Shown: positions 1 through 6,376, counted from the first letter of the stretch. The stretch: DNA of 8,236 bases from an uncultured delta proteobacterium (GCA_903873545.1 CAIQPA010000344.1:1-8236), one strand, 5' to 3'. A program made the numbers and translations. The notes: generated by a model from the sequence alone, not told the origin.

Positions 1-63
1 GCTGAAATCGAGGAGTTTCAACAGGTCTGACTCGTCATCCACGATGAGAATCTTCTCGCTCAT
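1..63 (-). CDS. Response regulator, N-terminal fragment (runs off left edge)
   Basis: Only the first 21 codons are in the window. The reading begins MSEKILIVDDESDLLK, which is the typical first beta strand of a CheY-like receiver domain. It is followed by the conserved acidic pair (D9, D10) that helps bind Mg2+ at the phosphorylation site. The phosphoacceptor Asp (usually near residue 52-55) and any output domain lie outside the window, so it cannot be said whether this is a DNA-binding regulator, a stand-alone receiver or part of a hybrid kinase. The start is the ATG at 63-61, with only a weak purine stretch (GTGAAG) upstream. It is transcribed away from the secreted-protein gene at 221, so the two share a 157-base divergent spacer. 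The family call is firm for so short a fragment because the motif is so characteristic. Confidence 0.85.
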   Translation of the reverse strand, partial: MSEKILIVDDESDLLKLLDFS

Positions 64-86
64 GTGCTTCACGGGGCTGAAGAGTG

Positions 87-103
87 ACCGCCATCCGGGC
101 GGT
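87..103. repeat. Inverted repeat, 6-5-6, possible operator
   Basis: ACCGCC, five bases (ATCCG), then GGCGGT form a perfect 6-bp inverted repeat. It lies 24 bases upstream of the response-regulator start. No T-run follows on either strand, so an intrinsic terminator is unlikely. A protein-binding site or the stem of a leader hairpin are the alternatives. Its last base is the first base of the next repeat. Confidence 0.5.
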
Positions 104-119
104 GTACCAAGTCGGTACA
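103..119. repeat. Inverted repeat TGTACC-N5-GGTACA, possible operator
   Basis: TGTACC, five bases (AAGTC), then GGTACA form a perfect 6-bp inverted repeat with the same 6-5-6 geometry as the repeat it abuts, sharing T103. The 17-bp dyad lies in the spacer between two divergent genes (starts at 63 and 221), where a regulator of either gene would be expected to bind. There is no T-run, so it is not a terminator. The binding protein is unknown; the adjacent response regulator is a natural but untested candidate. Confidence 0.55.
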
Positions 120-220
120 TCCGCGCCTTATCGCCACATTGTTACGAAGTCGTGTCGAACGGCGCAATGTCTCACGCCAAGCCTAGCGCTGCGACAGCCC
201 CATCTGCTAGCCCCTCCATC

Positions 221-1147
221 ATGTCAACCGGCTCCTCGCTCAGACCCCTTCTCACCGCGCTGCTGCTGCTCTTCGCACAGCCGCTCGCGGCCCAGTCTGA
301 CCTTCCCGCGCAAGCCCCCGCAGGCGCCGACGATGAGGGCGCCCCCGAGCCTGACGCCGATGGCTCTGCTGAGCCAACTGCGGCACCCGCGCTGTCATCG
401 CCCATACTCCGGCTCATCCCCCGCCTGTCGCCCGGCAACCGCTGGCTCCGAAAGCTCACCTACAGCCTCACCACCGATGCCGCTGTCGTCCGTGGCGAGG
501 TCGAGAGCGCGACCCGTTGGACCGACTCCTTCGAGGTCGAGGTCGAAATCACCCTCCTGTCGGGCTCGCGCCGCGGAGTGCGCCGCTACGACCTGCTCTT
601 CCGCACCGTCAATCAGCCCGGCGCAACCCCCCGCACCCGCCTCCCCGCACTCCCACTCGCAGGCGACCACTGGCGATGCGAAGGAGACGAAAGCTGGAGC
701 TGCACCGGCCTCAAGGGCGCCATCACGCCCCCCTTCTGGCTCCTGCCCGAGTGGTCTGCCTGGTGGTTCGAGGGACGCCTGGGCGACGATGGCGGCTACA
801 CCCGGGTGCGCGGCGTTGCGCGCCAGCTCGGCCTGCCGCCCGAGTCTCGGGCTCGTCTCGTTGTCCGCACCGCGGGGAGCGCCGCCGCAGGCCTCACGGA
901 ACTCGATCTGCTGCCCTCGGGCTCCGTCGCAGTGTCGGTTGCAGACGAGGCCTCAACCGCCTTGCTAACCGGCGCAGGCCACCTCTCTGCCGACCTCGAT
1001 GCGGGGCTTATCCCCCAACTCAACCTGCAGTGGCGCGCAAGCGCAGAGGGCAGGCTCCCCGCCGGTCATGGACGCTTTCGGCGTCACGAGATCCATGACC
1101 TCGCCTGGACCGAGACGCCGCTCCCCGCAGCGCCCACCACGCCCTAG
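221..1147 (+). CDS. Secreted protein of unknown function
   Basis: The 308-residue product starts with a clear Sec signal peptide: a short N-region with R8, a hydrophobic core of leucines and alanines (residues 10-19), and a cleavage site after PLAA at about residue 24. The mature protein opens with a low-complexity stretch rich in Ala, Pro, Asp and Glu (about 25-60), probably a flexible linker. A more structured region follows with alternating polar and hydrophobic residues that suggests beta strands. C153 and C161 could form a disulfide. They sit beside a tryptophan-rich patch (W151, W158, then FWLLPEWSAWWFEG). I recognise no family. The ATG at 221 is preferred because the signal peptide starts there and the GC-rich third-position pattern begins there. 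ATGs at 44 and 167 would add an unconvincing N-terminal extension whose codons lack that pattern. No good Shine-Dalgarno sequence precedes any of the three. Its stop codon overlaps that of the convergent anti-sigma gene. Confidence 0.7.
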   Translation: MSTGSSLRPLLTALLLLFAQPLAAQSDLPAQAPAGADDEGAPEPDADGSAEPTAAPALSSPILRLIPRLSPGNRWLRKLTYSLTTDAAVVRGEVESATRWTDSFEVEVEITLLSGSRRGVRRYDLLFRTVNQPGATPRTRLPALPLAGDHWRCEGDESWSCTGLKGAITPPFWLLPEWSAWWFEGRLGDDGGYTRVRGVARQLGLPPESRARLVVRTAGSAAAGLTELDLLPSGSVAVSVADEASTALLTGAGHLSADLDAGLIPQLNLQWRASAEGRLPAGHGRFRRHEIHDLAWTETPLPAAPTTP

Positions 1148-1965
1148 TCCGAGGTAACGAGCCGGACGAGATCCTCGCTCGGCAGGTTGCTCGTGTAGGC
1201 GTAGGTGAGGCCGTCGCGGCGCTCCGTGGCGACCGCGAAGGGCGTCGTGGTGTTGTCGAGGTAGAGCGACCGCTTCTTGCCTACGCGCAGCGGCGTGCCA
1301 CGTTCGTCTGCTGCCTCGTCTGTTACCAGCACCGACAGCTTCGTGCCGTCGACATCATAGAAGAGCAGCGCTGCGGGCCGGTTGGCCACGGTCGTCATCC
1401 GGCCGCCGAGCAGCGTGGCGCCCCGTCCGAGTCGCGGCATGTGGAGCGGGAAGTCTACTTTGCCCGAGAACCAGTTCTCCACCGAGGCCTGGTTGGGACC
1501 GGTCACCTCCACAGGGACGTTGCGCTGGTGCCATGCGGCAGATTGCACAACCAGCGGGTCGCCGTTGCTGCGCTGCGGCGCCACCCAGTCCCGAATTCCC
1601 CGCGACGCGAGGCTGCTCTCCGGCACGGAGGCGTCTTCGCGCAGCGCCACGCGGAGTGCCGCGGAGGCCAGAAGCAACGCGGCCGCAGCCAACAGGTAGG
1701 GGCGATAGTTCCGCGAAGGTTTCGCCGCAGTGCCAACCGGCTGCTGCTTCATCAGCGAGGCCTCGAGCCGCGCGGCCATCGCGGTCGGGAGCATGGCATG
1801 GTTGCCCGAACTGCGCAGCCGACCGCGGAACTCTCGCTGCCTCGACATCACGGCGCCGCAGCTGGAGCAGGCCAGCGCGTGCTCCTGAACCTCGGTCCGC
1901 TCCGGTTCGCCCAGTTCGCGGTCGAGGTAGAACTCGAGGTGTTCTGTGAAGGCCTTGCAGTCCAC
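1144..1965 (-). CDS. Transmembrane zinc-finger (ZAS/zf-HC2) anti-sigma factor
   Basis: This 273-residue protein is the likely antagonist of the sigma factor encoded just upstream. Residues 1-40 hold a zinc-binding anti-sigma domain, C3-x25-H29-x3-C33-x2-C36, the ligand set seen in RsrA and RsiW. A linker to about residue 88 is followed by one hydrophobic segment (about 89-108, YLLAAAALLLASAAL) that should cross the inner membrane, leaving about 165 residues in the periplasm. That part contains WFSGKVDFPLHMP, LLGGR and AALLFYDVDGTKLSVLV, a pattern I associate with RsiW-like transmembrane anti-sigma proteins. Known membrane ZAS proteins are inactivated by regulated proteolysis; no site-1 or site-2 protease is encoded here. 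The start is a GTG preceded by AGGAG, which overlaps the sigma stop codon, so translation is probably coupled. A redox role for the zinc cluster is possible but not shown. Confidence 0.9.
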   Translation of the reverse strand: MDCKAFTEHLEFYLDRELGEPERTEVQEHALACSSCGAVMSRQREFRGRLRSSGNHAMLPTAMAARLEASLMKQQPVGTAAKPSRNYRPYLLAAAALLLASAALRVALREDASVPESSLASRGIRDWVAPQRSNGDPLVVQSAAWHQRNVPVEVTGPNQASVENWFSGKVDFPLHMPRLGRGATLLGGRMTTVANRPAALLFYDVDGTKLSVLVTDEAADERGTPLRVGKKRSLYLDNTTTPFAVATERRDGLTYAYTSNLPSEDLVRLVTSD

Positions 1966-1971
1966 GACCAG

Positions 1972-1977
1972 CTCCTA
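1972..1977 (-). promoter_or_regulatory. Ribosome binding site of anti-sigma gene, fused to sigma stop codon
   Basis: On the minus strand TAGGAG provides both the TAG stop of the sigma gene and the AGGAG Shine-Dalgarno sequence for the anti-sigma gene, six bases before its GTG. The two coding regions are nine bases apart. This decides the GTG start and implies translational coupling, which would keep the sigma/anti-sigma ratio fixed. Confidence 0.8.
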
Positions 1978-2643
1978 ACCGTGCGCTCGCCGCCAGGCGG
2001 CGAGGTTGACGGTGTTGTCGGTATCGCTCTCGATCTGTGAGACAGTCGCATCGTCGAGGTCGCGGATGGCCCCCGTCTCGAGCGCGTAGCCTGCAAGCAT
2101 GCCGCGCAGCAGGCGGCGCCCGCGGTAGAGCCGGCTCATCACCGTGCCAATCGGGCACTCCATGATGTCGGCGCACTCCTTGTAGGAGAAATCGTAGACG
2201 TCGCAGAGCATGACCGCGATGCGGAAGTCGAGCGGGAGGCGGAGCAGCGAACGGCTCACCTCGTCGCCGAAGAGCTCTTGCAGCGTGTCGTCGTCCGTCG
2301 AGCGGCCGTCGAGCTCCGACGAAGCCTGCGAGGCCGCGATGTTCTCGATGAGCGAGGCACCCTCTTCGCTGTCGCCCAGCAAGATCGGCTCGCGCTGCTT
2401 GGACCGGAACCGGTTGATGAAGGTGTTGGTCAGGATCTTGAAGAGCCAGGCACGGCAGTTGGTTCCCGGCTCATACCGGTGGAAGTGCGTGTAGGCCTTC
2501 AGCATCGTCTCCTGCACCAGGTCTTCGGCATCGGCCGAGGAGCGGGTGAAGCGGACCGCCGCGCCGAAGAGGGCGGGCGCGTGGACCATCGCCTCCTTGC
2601 GGAAGACGGCATCAATGGGATTGGGCTTGGAGCGTCCGAACAT
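1975..2643 (-). CDS. ECF sigma factor, SigR/SigH-like
   Basis: The 222-residue protein is a group 4 (extracytoplasmic function) sigma factor that directs RNA polymerase to a stress regulon. Region 2 spans about residues 14-86 and includes the core-binding DAEDLVQET (38-46), the GTNCRAWLFKILTNTFIN stretch (60-77) and KQREP (82-86). Region 4 spans about 133-183, with a helix-turn-helix FSYKECADIMECPIGTVMSR and the basic RGRRLLRGML. From memory of the family, both regions resemble Streptomyces SigR and mycobacterial SigH closely. The linker between regions 2 and 4 is acidic, and about 39 residues follow region 4. The start is the ATG at 2643-2641, with GAGGAG six bases upstream. The anti-sigma gene follows at nine bases. 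It lies 117 bases downstream of alanine dehydrogenase on the same strand and has its own candidate promoter, so read-through and autoregulated expression are both possible. Confidence 0.95.
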   Translation of the reverse strand: MFGRSKPNPIDAVFRKEAMVHAPALFGAAVRFTRSSADAEDLVQETMLKAYTHFHRYEPGTNCRAWLFKILTNTFINRFRSKQREPILLGDSEEGASLIENIAASQASSELDGRSTDDDTLQELFGDEVSRSLLRLPLDFRIAVMLCDVYDFSYKECADIMECPIGTVMSRLYRGRRLLRGMLAGYALETGAIRDLDDATVSQIESDTDNTVNLAAWRRAHG

Positions 2644-2649
2644 CGCGAA

Positions 2650-2655
2650 CTCCTC
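2650..2655 (-). promoter_or_regulatory. Ribosome binding site of sigma gene
   Basis: GAGGAG on the minus strand lies six bases before the ATG at 2643. It is a near-consensus Shine-Dalgarno sequence and fixes the start of the sigma gene. Confidence 0.75.
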
Positions 2656-2665
2656 GACGGGACAA

Positions 2666-2682
2666 GACCGGAACGACCGGCC
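2666..2682 (-). repeat. Inverted repeat in sigma 5' leader
   Basis: On the minus strand GGCCGG-TCGTT-CCGGTC can fold in RNA as a six-pair stem (one G-U) with a five-base loop. It would sit in the untranslated leader between the candidate promoter and the Shine-Dalgarno sequence, which it leaves exposed. There is no U-run, so it is not a terminator. Confidence 0.35.
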
Positions 2683-2750
2683 CTCGGAGGGTGAGAACCT
2701 AGATCCTCTTCTGCTTCATTCCAACGGGCAGGACGATTGTTTCCGAGGGC
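2680..2750. repeat. 9-bp inverted repeat flanking the candidate sigma promoter
   Basis: GCCCTCGGA at 2680-2688 is the exact reverse complement of TCCGAGGGC at 2742-2750. The two arms are 53 bases apart and bracket the GGAAT/GTT promoter at 2696-2722. The left arm overlaps the leader hairpin (2666-2682) and the right arm overlaps the hairpin at the end of alanine dehydrogenase (2745-2762). The three stems therefore exclude each other in a read-through transcript. Confidence 0.35.
2696..2722 (-). promoter_or_regulatory. Candidate ECF promoter of the sigma/anti-sigma operon
   Basis: On the minus strand GGAAT (2722-2718) is followed, after 19 bases, by GTT (2698-2696). SigR/SigH-type sigma factors recognise GGAAT or GGAAC with GTT about 18-19 bases away, and such sigma genes commonly activate themselves. 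The site is 53 bases (GTT to ATG) upstream of the sigma start. That would give an untranslated leader of roughly 45 bases carrying the GAGGAG ribosome site. The match is by eye and the motif is short, but the family, spacing and position agree. Confidence 0.55.
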
Positions 2751-2762
2751 AGCAGCGCCCTC
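2745..2762 (-). repeat. Hairpin overlapping the alanine dehydrogenase stop codon
   Basis: On the minus strand GAGGGC-GCTGCT-GCCCTC forms a perfect 6-bp stem with a six-base loop and includes part of the TGA stop of the alanine dehydrogenase gene. The sequence after it (GGAAACAATC) has no U-run, so it is at best a weak or factor-assisted transcript end, or an RNA-stabilising stem. Confidence 0.35.
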
Positions 2763-3876
2763 AGTGGAGCAGGCTCTCGAGCGAGCGGTAACCCAGCTCA
2801 AGGTCGCGCGCGACGGCCTCGTAGGTCACATGACCGCCGAAGGTGTTGAAGCCGAGCGCCAGCGCCTTGTCGGTGCGAGCAGCCTCCTCCGGCCCCTTGC
2901 CTGCCAGCGCCCGCGCGTAGCGGATCGTGACGTTGGTGAGCGCATAGGTGCTCGTCCGGGCGACTGCGCCCGGCATGTTGGTGACGCAGTAGTGGACCAC
3001 ACCGTGGACCGTGTAGGTCGGGTTGCTGTGGGTCGTCGGCCGGCAGGTCTCAAAGCAGCCGCCCTGGTCCACCGCCACATCCACCACCACCGAGCCGGGC
3101 AGCATCTGACGGATGACCGCCTCGCTCACCAGCTTGGGGGCGCGCGCGCCGGGGATCAGCACCGAGCCGATGACCAGGTCGGCTGCCGACACCTCTTCGA
3201 GCAGCGTCTGCGGGTTGGAGTAGACGGTCTGGAGCCGGTTCTGGAAGATGTCATCGAGGTAGCGCAGCCGGTTCACGTTCACATCGAGAACCGTCACCCG
3301 GGCGCCCATGCCGACCGCCACCTTCGCGGCCTCTGTGCCCACGGTGCCGCCGCCCACAATCACCACCTTGGCCTGCGGAACGCCCGGCACGCCGCCGAGC
3401 AACACGCCGCGGCCGCCAAACTCCTTCTCGAGGCAGCGAGCGCCCACCTGGATCGACATCCGGCCCGCCACTTCGCTCATAGGCTGCAGCAGCGGCAGGC
3501 TGCCGTCGGGGAGCTGGATGGTCTCGTAGGCGATCGCCGTCACCTCCTTCTCCAGCAGCACCGGCGCGAGCTCGGGAACCGCCGCAAGATGGAAGTAGGT
3601 GTAGATGGTCTGCTTGCGCTGAATCCGGCCATACTCTTCGGCCAAAGGCTCCTTCACCTTGATGATCATCTCGGCCGCGGCCCAGACCTCATCGGCCGTC
3701 TGGAGCATGGTGCAGCCGACGGCCACGTAGGCCTCGTCGGTGATGCCGCAGCCCAGGCCGGCGCCCGCCTGCACAAAGACCGTGTGGCCGTCACGCACCA
3801 GCACCTGCGCGCCGCCGGGCACCAGGCCCACGCGGTACTCATGAACCTTCACCTCTTTGGGAACCCCGATGCGCAT
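2761..3876 (-). CDS. ald: Alanine dehydrogenase
   Basis: The 371-residue enzyme interconverts L-alanine with pyruvate and ammonia using NAD+/NADH in the cytoplasm. It starts MRIGVPKEVKVHEYRV and is full length for the family (about 370). Key residues fall at the positions known from characterised enzymes: R15 and K75 (in KVKEP) for substrate binding, H96 (in YFHLA) and D270 (in VDVAVDQGG) for catalysis. The Rossmann nucleotide site is GGGTVG at 175-180, and D198 at the end of the next strand fits NAD rather than NADP. The start is the ATG at 3876-3874, with GAAGGAG five bases upstream. It lies 94 bases downstream of the glycosyltransferase gene and 117 bases upstream of the sigma gene, all on one strand. 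It could supply or drain alanine, for energy or for the peptidoglycan precursor pool; which one cannot be told from sequence. No residues are missing. Confidence 0.97.
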   Translation of the reverse strand: MRIGVPKEVKVHEYRVGLVPGGAQVLVRDGHTVFVQAGAGLGCGITDEAYVAVGCTMLQTADEVWAAAEMIIKVKEPLAEEYGRIQRKQTIYTYFHLAAVPELAPVLLEKEVTAIAYETIQLPDGSLPLLQPMSEVAGRMSIQVGARCLEKEFGGRGVLLGGVPGVPQAKVVIVGGGTVGTEAAKVAVGMGARVTVLDVNVNRLRYLDDIFQNRLQTVYSNPQTLLEEVSAADLVIGSVLIPGARAPKLVSEAVIRQMLPGSVVVDVAVDQGGCFETCRPTTHSNPTYTVHGVVHYCVTNMPGAVARTSTYALTNVTIRYARALAGKGPEEAARTDKALALGFNTFGGHVTYEAVARDLELGYRSLESLLH

Positions 3877-3881
3877 AATCG

Positions 3882-3888
3882 CTCCTTC
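3882..3888 (-). promoter_or_regulatory. Ribosome binding site of ald
   Basis: GAAGGAG on the minus strand lies five bases before the ATG at 3876. It is a strong Shine-Dalgarno sequence that supports this start. Confidence 0.75.
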
Positions 3889-3919
3889 GCTGCTTGCTGT
3901 TGACTGCTGTGCGACGCCG

Positions 3920-3946
3920 CTTATCCCCGCGCGCCCCGACCTTCAA
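3920..3946 (-). promoter_or_regulatory. Weak candidate sigma-70 promoter of ald
   Basis: In the 94-base gap between the glycosyltransferase and ald, the minus strand reads TTGAAG, 15 bases, GATAAG. Each hexamer matches four of six consensus positions, but the spacer is shorter than the usual 17. It is the best pair in the gap. ald could equally be transcribed from the upstream gene. Confidence 0.22.
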
Positions 3947-3970
3947 GGCGCAGCGCGTTACCTCATGCCT

Positions 3971-6376
3971 CTATGGCAGTGCGTTGCTCTTCACTTCGCG
4001 CTGGCTCACCGGTTCGGGCGTTGCCGCGACCTGCCGCGAGAACTGCTGCCGCTCGATGATGCCGCGGAGGTAGGCCGCATCGCGGTCGCTGATCGAGCCA
4101 TCCCGCTCGAGGTTGGCAACGATGTGCTCCAACTTCTCCATGCGCGACTCGTCAAAGGCCCGCTTCTCCAGCTGCTCGCCGAACCGCGCAGGGGCCGGAA
4201 GCACCACCGCAAGCGCGAGCGACTCCGCCTGCGTCATCGCTGCTGCGGGATGGCCGAAGTAGTGGCGCGCCGCCGCCTCCACGCCCACCACGGAGCGGCC
4301 GAAACGGGCTGTGTTGAGATAGACCTCGAGCACCTCTTCTTTCGTCAGCTGGTTCTCGAGCAGGTAGGTCAGCAGCATCTCCTGCAGCTTGCGCGAGATC
4401 GACCGCTCCGACGAGAGAAAGAGGTTCTTCGCCACCTGCTGCGTGATGGTGCTGCCGCCCGCCACAAAGGCGCCCGCAGCGTAGTCCTTTGCCATCGCCC
4501 GCTGGATGCCGCGCCAGTCAAAGCCGCGGTGGTTGAAGAAGCCGTCATCCTCCGCTGCGAGGATCGTCCGCGCCACATGCCGCGGGAGCCGACGAAGCGC
4601 CACCCAACTGCCTTCGCGCAACGCGGGAAAGGCGCTGCCCGCAGGACGGGGCAGGGAGACGATCTGGCCCTCTGCAAAGAGCGGCATGCTGATGCCCGCC
4701 AGATCCGAGAGCGTCAGCTCCTCCTGTAGGAGCTCAAACTGGCTCGCTGCGAGCCCGGGCGAGGCAGCGTCGAGCCGCATCAAGGCCTCAAACCCCACCC
4801 TGCCCGACATGGTCGCCCCCTCGAGCCAGGGCATCATCCCGGGCGGCAGCGAGTCGCGCAGCGCAGTCACGGCCACGGGCTCCATGTGCATGCTGAGCTC
4901 GCCGGTTGCACCCTTGCCGGGGAGGTCGCCGAAGCCCTTTACCACCACCACCGCGGCGCCCGTCGTCACCGTCGCCTCCTCGAGCCAGAACTTGTGGTCG
5001 CGCCAGCTCCATCCTCCGGCCAGCTTGAGCCGCCCGTCGAGCTTCTCGATGGGCTTCGCCGCCAGGCTCTTCCAAGCGAGCCTGCCCTCCGTCAGCGAAC
5101 CCGCGCCATCTGCCTCTGCGCCATCGCGGTTGCCGAGCACCTTCAGCGTGCCGTTGACGGTGCCTCCGATGGGCAGCGCGCGGATCCAGTTGTCTGCTCC
5201 ACAGCCCGGCTTCCGGGCGCCGTCGACGATGGCTGGCGGGCAGCGCAGCGCCCCGGTGTCGCGCGAGAAGAAGTCTGACGGGTCTGCCTGCAGCGCCGAC
5301 AACTTCGCCGTGAAGTCGCCCTTCGCCAGCCAGCTCGCCTGCAGGTCGATACCGCGCTCGGCCGTCCCCCAGCGGAGCAGGCCATCCAGATCTCCGCCGC
5401 TCCGGTGCACCCGCGCTTCGCGCATCCGCATGTGACCGCGACCCTCTGCCACCAGCTCCACTTCGCGCACAGCTACGGTGCAGACCGACCGCTCGCAGGA
5501 GGCCGTCATCGAGGCGACCGTCGCCCAAGCCTCGGGCTCCTCCTTGGACGACTGCAGCAGCCAACGCACCCCATCGAGCGCCACGCCACCTTCCGTGCGC
5601 GCAAGCCCGGTCGAGAGCTGCATCAGCGGTCGATTCTGCCCGGGCGCGAAGAGCGAGCCCACAAGCCGCGTCGCCTCTGCATCGCTCTGCGCCAGGTTGC
5701 CGTCGGCCGCCCAGCCGTCGCTGTCTTCGATGCGAACACGACCCTGCCAACCCGGCTGTCCCGCGCCTGTCGCCGGCCCCGTGAACTGGGCGAAAGTCAC
5801 CTTCCCCGACCGCGTCGTCTTCTGCTCCGCCGTGGGCAGCAGCGCATCGAAGCGCCAGGTTGCATCGTCGAGCCGGACTGTCAGGCCATCAAGCCGCAGC
5901 GTCGGCGCCGCTCCGCCCCGCGGCTCCGCTTTCGCAGCAGCCTTCGTGGTCACCACCCCACGCGGCCGCTCGGCTGCAGGTGCGGGGGCCTGCGTCACGC
6001 TCACCTCCACCCCGGAGAGAACGATCTCGCGGAGGTCCACCAGACCGCGAATCAGCCCGGCCGGCTCGAGGCGGACATGGGCCCGCTTCACCTTCGCCGT
6101 CACCTCGTAGGGTGTGCTCGGCAGCCGCACCGGGCCCAGCGTCAGCCCCGACAGGTCTCCCTCTCCGAGCAGCAGCGCAGAGTCGACCCGTTCGAGCGAC
6201 AGCGGGATGCCCTTGGCCGCAGCATACTGCTCGAGCTGTCGCGCCATCCGCTCGCCGAGCTCGTCTCGCGGCCGGAGCAGCCACCAGGCCACCGCTGCCG
6301 CAGAGAGCAGCAGCAAGGCCAGCGCAGCCCGTCGCTTTCGCCTGCCGTTTGCGGTATGGGGGACGGGCTCGGTCAT
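3971..6376 (-). CDS. AsmA-like/GT51 fusion: membrane-anchored monofunctional peptidoglycan glycosyltransferase
   Basis: The 801-residue protein should polymerise lipid II into glycan strands at the periplasmic face of the inner membrane. RRKRR (12-16) precedes one membrane segment (about 17-34). Residues 35 to about 580 are a long periplasmic region of repeated beta-type stretches such as LRLDGLTVRLDDATWRFDAL. It resembles AsmA-like domains, but this is a judgement by eye. The GT51 domain occupies about 585-770: AAEDDGFFNHRGFD with catalytic E609, GGSTITQQVAKNLFL (640-654), RKLQE with E666, KEEVLEVYLNTARFG, and YFGHP near the end. The two glutamates are 57 residues apart, as in Aquifex PBP1a (E83, E140). 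No transpeptidase domain follows, so it is not a class A penicillin-binding protein. It is far longer than MtgA (about 240). The ATG at 6376 is chosen over an in-frame TTG at 6448 because the TTG lies inside a possible promoter and inside the divergent gene. The ribosome site is weak. Confidence 0.88.
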   Translation of the reverse strand: MTEPVPHTANGRRKRRAALALLLLSAAAVAWWLLRPRDELGERMARQLEQYAAAKGIPLSLERVDSALLLGEGDLSGLTLGPVRLPSTPYEVTAKVKRAHVRLEPAGLIRGLVDLREIVLSGVEVSVTQAPAPAAERPRGVVTTKAAAKAEPRGGAAPTLRLDGLTVRLDDATWRFDALLPTAEQKTTRSGKVTFAQFTGPATGAGQPGWQGRVRIEDSDGWAADGNLAQSDAEATRLVGSLFAPGQNRPLMQLSTGLARTEGGVALDGVRWLLQSSKEEPEAWATVASMTASCERSVCTVAVREVELVAEGRGHMRMREARVHRSGGDLDGLLRWGTAERGIDLQASWLAKGDFTAKLSALQADPSDFFSRDTGALRCPPAIVDGARKPGCGADNWIRALPIGGTVNGTLKVLGNRDGAEADGAGSLTEGRLAWKSLAAKPIEKLDGRLKLAGGWSWRDHKFWLEEATVTTGAAVVVVKGFGDLPGKGATGELSMHMEPVAVTALRDSLPPGMMPWLEGATMSGRVGFEALMRLDAASPGLAASQFELLQEELTLSDLAGISMPLFAEGQIVSLPRPAGSAFPALREGSWVALRRLPRHVARTILAAEDDGFFNHRGFDWRGIQRAMAKDYAAGAFVAGGSTITQQVAKNLFLSSERSISRKLQEMLLTYLLENQLTKEEVLEVYLNTARFGRSVVGVEAAARHYFGHPAAAMTQAESLALAVVLPAPARFGEQLEKRAFDESRMEKLEHIVANLERDGSISDRDAAYLRGIIERQQFSRQVAATPEPVSQREVKSNALP

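Noticed and set aside
44..220. N-terminal extension of the secreted protein from ATG 44 or 167
   Set aside because: The extension overlaps the response-regulator start, lacks GC-rich third positions and would bury the signal peptide. ATG 221 places the signal peptide at the N-terminus.
2737..3903. Long plus-strand open frame of 388 codons opposite alanine dehydrogenase
   Set aside because: It mirrors the GC-rich codon pattern of ald, has a His/Arg/Ala/Leu-rich composition without any domain, and covers the ald ribosome site. ald has every catalytic residue in place.
3926..3962. GC-rich imperfect inverted repeat after the GT51 stop as a terminator
   Set aside because: The arms (GCGCC and GGCGC) are short, the loop is long and no U-run follows. 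It does not support a transcript end before ald.
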